Shown: one piece after another, positions 48,101-55,455 of the stretch
Layout: the number at the start of each line of letters is the position of its first letter
How positions within the stretch are numbered: position 1 is the stretch's first letter
From: Alviniconcha marisindica
Taxonomy: Eukaryota > Mollusca > Gastropoda > Provannidae
Direction: 5' to 3'
Assembly (NCBI GenBank): GCA_018857735.1
Contig: JABMCL010002306.1
Location: forward strand, 77,501-141,500
DNA length: 64,000 nucleotides
Notes under the pieces: model-generated
Told to the model about the DNA's origin: nothing
What the model saw: only the letters and a program-made list of their open reading frames with translations
The model's database searches: none
Program-made: the position numbers and the translations under genes

Positions 48101-51100
48101 TACATGTATAGTGTGTTTGTGTGTGTGTGTGTGTGCTCGCATGCACATGTATGCATGCATGTGTGTGTGTGTGTGCCACTGAGAATGAGATCCACTAGCT
48201 CTCTTGTGTGCACTGTGCTTGATAGAGTGATATTATGGGGTAACTGCTCCTGCCTCATCCTGAATTAGGTCAGATGGAGGTCAGGTGTGGAGGAGCTCTT
48301 CCAGAAACTGAGAATGAGATTCAGAAAGGTTTGTGGCCTTGGCATTGTGATTGAGTTAACCCACTGAAAGGTAAGAAAGGCAATAGCAGGCAGACACATG
48401 AATGAGTGCATAAAGATTGTAATATTAAAAATACGCAAGTATACAAAGTTAAGGACCCCAAGCTGTAAGACTAAGACCAAGAGAAAAATGACTGTGATTG
48501 TGACGAATTATTAATTTGTTTTTCTTTCTTTGATCTTAACTTTAAGGCCTTCCAGTCTAATGCAATACCTCAACAATCAGTTATTTGCTTCTTTTATTCT
48601 TAATTTTGTTTGTTTGTTTGTTATCTGTCACTATCAATAACAATTGACATCTTTTCCAGTGAATTTCTTTACCACAATGTGAGTGTGTGTGTGCGTGCGT
48701 GCATGTGTGTGAATGTCCAAACATGAACATTTGCATAGTCTTTAAATTCAGCTGAAATGTACAAAGGCAATTATGCACAGGTGATACTCTTAACGTTATA
48801 AATATAATTGTGCAAAATGGACAATGATACTTGATAGCAACAACATGTTTAAACAAATGGCCAAAGATCTTTTCAGAATCATACGACCTTCAACTACCAT
48901 CTTGAGACAGAACATAATTTTTTTATTAAATGGTTGATGAGAAGAGCGAGCAAGTCGATCAATAGCTTTCTGGTCTTTAAAACACACAAGAGCTTGGTAT
49001 TCCATTCAGCATCAGTGCTTCCTACCTGTCTTTGTGTTTTGACCTAATGGTACTGTTGTATTTTCCTAGCACAGTAGTACTGGTAGTACTCTTCAACTTT
49101 TGTTTTGTTTGAACAAAAATTAAAATGTTATGATAGAGCTGTGTGGTTTTTTTTTTTTTTTTTTCTTTTTTTTTTTTTCTCCTCCTTATGATTTGAAAGT
49201 CTGTGGTTTAAAACCTGACATTCTAGATTGTGTAATGCCACAAGGCATGATGAAAGTTCTAGATTTTGTAATGCCATGGCAGTTTGCATTGGTTCAATAG
49301 GCATTATTAGGTGACACAAAATGAGAGCATTCGCTTCCAAAAGCTGAAAGTTAAACATGATTGAGCCTGGTCACCTCATTGATGGGCAGTCATTATGTGT
49401 GGTGGGTACCATTACTGGTGGTGAATTGTCCTAGGTTACAGGCATGTTTGAACAGTGACTTGTCCGATGATGAGGTATTGTGTTCTGACAAAATGTGTTC
49501 ACCCTAATGTATAAGTCTGGTTGACTGGGCATTAGAAAACAATTATCTGTGTATACAGTAGACTGAGTAGTGATTAGAATTTGTACGAGTTTGATACTGC
49601 TATTTTTTAAATTTGTTTATACCCCATACTGAATAGGGATGGGGGTGGGGGGTATACTGGAATCACTCTGGTGGTTTGTTTATGGGTCTGGGCTTTGTCC
49701 GAAAAATATTTTCTGAACCACTCAATGGTAGTCAACCTTTTGCATTTAATTTGTAACCAAACATGGTGTGGTGGTGCATCATTCGTTCATTGTGAATGAG
49801 TTGCTTAAGTAAACATCTTGCTGTTCTTTACCTTAACACTGTAGTAAACCCTTTATATAGTTGGCACACATTTAAGCAGTATTATAGCAGTGCTGCCATA
49901 ATTATATTACATGTATACTTACAAGTTACATACTGTATGTGTACTTGTAGCATTGCTAATGTTACGCTTACAGCAGACTGGAAAGTTCTGTGATTGACAA
50001 AAAGGACAGCAGTGCTGATTTCTGACAGACACCCTGGAGAACAAACATGTCCATAGGTTTTTCAAAATCTAATGCTGGTAATACTAATACAGTAATAATA
50101 GTATTAGTCATTTACTGACTTCTTGTGTTGGGCTGACTGGGTCTGCTGGTGCTGAACTGCTATGTTGTGCAGACGCTCTGAAACAGGGTCCAAATTTCTG
50201 ACATTGAAACTGGTAATTAGTATGCTGGACACCATTGACATTGAGAACAGGGTCCAGGTTTCTGATACTGGACTGTTGTGTTGTGCAGACACCATGGAGA
50301 ACAGGGTCCGGGTTTCTGAGATGATCTCTTGTGTTGTGCAGACACCGTTGGGTACAGGGTCCAGATTTCTGACACTGAACTGTTGCATTGTGCAGACACC
50401 ATTGAGAACAGGGCCCAGATTTCTGACACTGAACTCTTGTGCAGACACCATTGAGAACTGGGTCCAGATTTCTGTTGCTGAATTGTTGTGCAGACACCAT
50501 TGGCATTGAGAACAGGGTCTAGATTTTTGACACTGAACTGTTGCATGGACTGTTACATTGTGCAGACACCATTGAGAACGGGGTCCAGATTTCTAACACT
50601 GAACTGTTGTGTTGTGCAGACACCATTTGGAACAGGGTCCACATTTCTGACACTGAACTCTTGTGCAGACACCATTGAGAACAGGGTCCATATTTCTAAC
50701 ACTGAACTCTTGTGTTGTGCAGACACCCTGGAGAACAGTGGCCAGGGTCCAGGGGGCATGGGGCCCAGCGGGATGCACATGGGTCACCCGGGCATGGGGG
50801 GCATGGGTCACCCGCCAGACATCAAGCCAGACCTGTCCTCCCTTAATGCTCCCACCTCCACACATGGTGGCTACTATGGCTTTGGTCCTGGTGGCATGCC
50901 TGGAATGCCCTCATCCACACAACCCTCCTCTGGTCCCAACATGTCATCACAGCTGCACTCGCCAACATCGTCCATGGGTTCTCCACCCTTGATGTGTTTG
51001 AGTCCCACAGGGACAACATCGCCCGGCATGCCTCACTCCTCACTTCACAACAAACACATCTGTGCCATCTGTGGTGACAGGGCTTCAGGGAAACACTACG

Positions 51101-54100
51101 GTGTATACAGGTGAGATGGATAATAGTGGTGGTATCTGACACTGATGTGTATTATGTAAGTGCCTGACTTTGGGATTGCTATTGATTTTCTGCTGTCACG
51201 TCATCGCTGAAGCGATTCTTTTGTGTGTGTTCATTATGATGCTAAAGAACTTGCAGTAAAGTAAACGTAGATGGAGATATAGAGATGTGTGTGTGTGTGC
51301 TCACTGGTTGTACTTTGCAGCCGGTCTTTCACCACAATGAGACTGTGTGCTGAGCAGCTGGTGTTCTGTAGAGAGTGTACCATGTGTAATGAGAGTGTAA
51401 CGTGTAGCTGGTCTTGTGCTGAGAATAGACCAGCTAGGTAGGATCAGTCCATGTTTTTCACACAGTGAAAGTCTAAACGCATCATGCAGTGGTTGGTGAT
51501 ATGTATTTTTTTCCTTTTCTTACAAAATTAAAAGAACAACAAAAACCACCACCTGTTTAGAATTAGACAAGAGTGTTGCAACTGGTCAAATCTGCCCATT
51601 CTTGGCAAATTGTAATGTGTGTAGTGGCATGTTAAACATAAAGAATGCAATCAATTTTAGCACTACTAGTAGGTGACTATAGTTCTAGCACTAGCAGGTG
51701 ACTATAGTTCTAGCACTAGCAGGTGACTAGATCTAGCACTAGCAGGTGACTAGAACTAAAACTATTCTAGTTCTAGCACTAGCAGGTGATTGTAGTTCTA
51801 GTTCTAACACTAGCAGGTGACTATAGTTCTAACACTTGTACAAGTTGTAGGTGACTATAGTTCTAGTTCTAGCAGGTGACTATAGTTCTAGCACTAGTAG
51901 GTGACTATAGTTCTAGCAGGTGACTATAGTTTCAGCACTGGTAGGTGACCATAATTCTAGTTCTAGCACAGTAGCAGGTGACTATAGTTTCAGCACTAGT
52001 AGTAGTAGGTGACTATAGTTCTAGTTCTAGCAGGTGACTATAGTTTCAGCACTGGTAGGTGACCATAATTCTAGTTCTAGCACAGTAGCAGGTGACTATA
52101 GTTTCAGCAATAGTAGTAGTAGGTGACTATAGTTCTAGATCTAGCACTAGCAGGTGACTATAGTTCTATATCTAGCACAGCTGGTGAATATAGTTCTAGT
52201 TCTAGCAGGTGACTATAGTTCTAGGTCTAGCACTAGCAGGTGACTATATTTCTAGATATAGCACTAGCAGATGACTATAGTTCTAGTTCTAGCACTTGCA
52301 GGTGACTAGTTCTAGCAGGTGACTATAGTTTTAGCACTAGCAGGTGACAGTTTTAGCACTAGCAGGTGACTACCTTCAGGCTATGCACCGGTGGTAACTG
52401 AATGACCGCCACCTCTTCATCAAGTTTGGAACTGGCTGCAAGCATGCCCACTACACTGGTACCTTGGGTGGCAGCGCTTGACAGTGGCAGGGGACCTTTT
52501 GACTTATTTCAGCAGACTGGATGACCTGCAATGCTTGGCAACCATTGTGCAGAGGACTGGAGTTTCTGTTTGACTGATCAAGAAAAAAATCCTTATTAGA
52601 ACTAGCACTAGTGGAAAAAACCTTCCTTGATATCATATGCTTGGTAATGTTATCTCAATCTGAAGTAGTCACCTAGGCCATTGTCATTAAAAACATTTGA
52701 TCGTGAATGTTGGTTTGTTGTCAAAACTTCTACTGTGTATGATTTCAGCTGTGAAGGCTGCAAAGGATTCTTCAAGAGGACAGTACGGAAAGACTTGACA
52801 TACGCATGTCGAGATGACAAGAACTGCATGATTGATAAACGGCAGCGGAACCGATGTCAGTTCTGTCGATACATGAAGTGTCTGGCACAAGGCATGAAGA
52901 GAGAAGGTGAGTTATGTTGGTTATTGTTCTTGGAGTTGGAGGACATTGTCATACTGATCGAAAAAGGAGAAACCAACTTTTCTTGAAACTGAAAGAAAAT
53001 AATGGGATATGGGGATTTTTTTTCTTTTCGCTTTTATTTTTTAATTTATTTTTTTACAGTGGAGAACTGACAAGAGCAGAATTTGTTTGCAGGCCTAGCA
53101 TATATATAGGGGCATTTCCTGTTATTAAAAACTTGATGGTCATGACTTCTTTTGCTGTTTTAGAGCATACTTAAGTCATTTAAAGCACACACAAAAAACC
53201 CACCTGCATTTTCACCCAGAACACCTGTCCCGTCTAAAAAATATCACTGCATCATTTGATACTCTCTGCTGGCAACCATGCGCTGAGTGGTGTGTCACTT
53301 GATGCAGAAAGCTCCCAATGAATTCAACTTTGCATGAGCATACTAGCAATGAAAACAGTTACATTAGTTAAAATGCTGCAACAAACCCATTAAGTTTTTA
53401 CCGCAGATAAAGAACAAGTTAAAGACTGCTGCAGTTTTTACTGCAGGTAAAGAATAAGTGGGAAACTCCTTCAGTGTTTAGTGCAAATAAAGAGTAAGTG
53501 GGAAACCTTTTTTCTTTTTCTTCTTTTTTAAAATATTTTTTACTGCAGACAAAGAAAGGGTGGGGAAAAAACTGCTTCAGTTTTTACTACAGATAACTTG
53601 CTTAGAACAAATGGCAGACTCCTTCGGATTTTACTTCAGATAATAAAAGAAAAATTCCTTCACGTTGGGGTGTCAAGCTAGTATTAAACTATAGTTTTGT
53701 ACTCTTAGCCAGTGAACACCTAGCAAAATGATATAGTTGTTAGAACAAGATATAGCATAAAGTACACATGGTGTTCATTTGAAGCAGAGGATTTGCTGCT
53801 GGCATAAAATGTGCGTGTTTTGCATGCTCATAACAAACCCCCCTAGTGTCAAAGTATGGTGGAGGGAACAGGTCTAAAATCATCAGAACTTGTGTAACTA
53901 ACACAAAATTCTCCTAAAGGCAGCAAGTCAGATACCATGCTGCACATCAGTATTTGTCATTAATTATTTTAATATCCTTTTTTTCTTTTCTTTTTTTTCT
54001 TCTCTCTCTCTTCTTTTTAACACCTGTACAGAAGCGATTCCATTAAGTTCCCAACCTCTTTGCCCTGTGGGGGGTCGCACCGTGTGACATTTACGTTTTC

Positions 54101-54979
54101 CTCTCTGGAAACGTTTTGATTCCGCTGCCCACAGCAGGGACGAAGCGGCTTCCTCTCTGATTGCCAGCCTGTCTGTCAACAGCGGTGCAGGAGGAGCGGC
54201 AGCGGGTCAAGGAGAAGGGCGATGGGGAGGTGGAGAGCACGTCCGGCGCCAACAGCGACATGCCCGTCGAACAGATCCTGAAGGCTGAGCTGGCGGTGGA
54301 GCCCAAGATTGAAACCTACATCGATGCACAGGTAAGGAACCCGCATGGAGATTGTGTGGGCACGAAAAGTTTTTGATGGTTCATGAAAAGAAACTTCCAC
54401 ACAAAGTGGCGCGTGTTCCCCTGCACCGTGTGCACACAGATGCTGGAGTCGCAAGCGCAGAGTAGAAACATGTTTACTGGACAATACAGCCCATACAAAG
54501 TTTTTAGGAAGACCCAAGATGGAGACATATGGGGTCTATGTATGTATATAAGGATGGGCACACACACAAGATGGGGGGGAGGGGGGGTGTAGCAAGAGGC
54601 AGCTAGGTGCTGACACATTTCCCCAACATTGTGCATTGTCAAAATGTATCACATGCATTGGTCCATGGCTACAACTTTACACACCCTCCCCTACCCTCCG
54701 CCATGCTAATACTCTCAGCCCCCCAGATTCCTTGTAATACCAGGTTTTCTTCTGTAGGTTTCTGGGTCTTTTCCATCTTCATCCCTTTTACATGGAATGA
54801 CCTTCCCCTTACTCTCCAAAAGGGCCTCGCTCTGGACCCCTTCAGATCCAACCTCAAAATGTTTCTCTTTCCAAAACATTGCCCTGCCATGTTCTCCCTT
54901 CAAGGACTGCTATCGGCCTCTGCCAGAAACCACTATTTATTATTTAAGTTTGTAAATTGTGTATAGTGTACTTTGTGAC

Positions 54980-55010
<31 letters not shown>

Positions 55011-55386
55011 GTGCATGCAATTAAAATGGTTTTTGATAAACTGGATTTAGCTCTTTCTTTTTTTTAATACTTTATTATTTCACAGGCCCTCTTGATAATC
55101 TAAACATGCACTGCTTGTTATGCACATAATGTGCAGAAAGTATGCAACGTGTTACAAACTAATGCGGTAAGGGAGACGATTTCAGTCACGTAAGAAATCC
55201 ACCCCTCCTTTTGGAATGCTGTGTGTGGGTCAAGATTGCAAATGATATACATGATGCATTAGGGAGTGTGTGTCTGTCAGGATAAATCATTGCAGTAATA
55301 AATGAAAAGATTTGACTGATTGTAGCTTCCATAAAATATGAGACAGCTAACTATCCTTGGCTACATCTGAATCCTTCCCCCTCCCA

Positions 55387-55455
<69 letters not shown>

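Larger units (their letters stand above)
45188..50722 (+). other. RXR: RXR intron 1 (5.5 kb)
   Basis: Starts GTAAGT and ends GTTGTGCAG. The first 500 bp are CpG-rich and contain a YY1-like motif. From about 45.7 kb it is AT-rich and CpG-poor with few repeats: a G run at 47203-47216, a C run at 47599-47627, a T-rich stretch at 49146-49180 and short TG runs near 48115 and 48690. The last 700 bp are an array copied from the exon 2 edge. No other exon was recognised. Confidence 0.85.

Noticed and set aside
50488..51114. 208-codon frame starting upstream of RXR exon 2
   Set aside because: Its first ~60 codons read the intron 1 array. The true exon starts at 50723 after an AG, and the join to exon 1 gives the family-typical MDR...DTLENS start. 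Only an alternative acceptor at 50669 remains open as a possibility.
54091..54517. Minus-strand frames opposite RXR exon 4
   Set aside because: Shadow of the GC-rich coding exon; no domain.
54979..55011. GT run as a strong regulatory element of RXR
   Set aside because: It directly follows the LINE remnant and is ordinary simple sequence.
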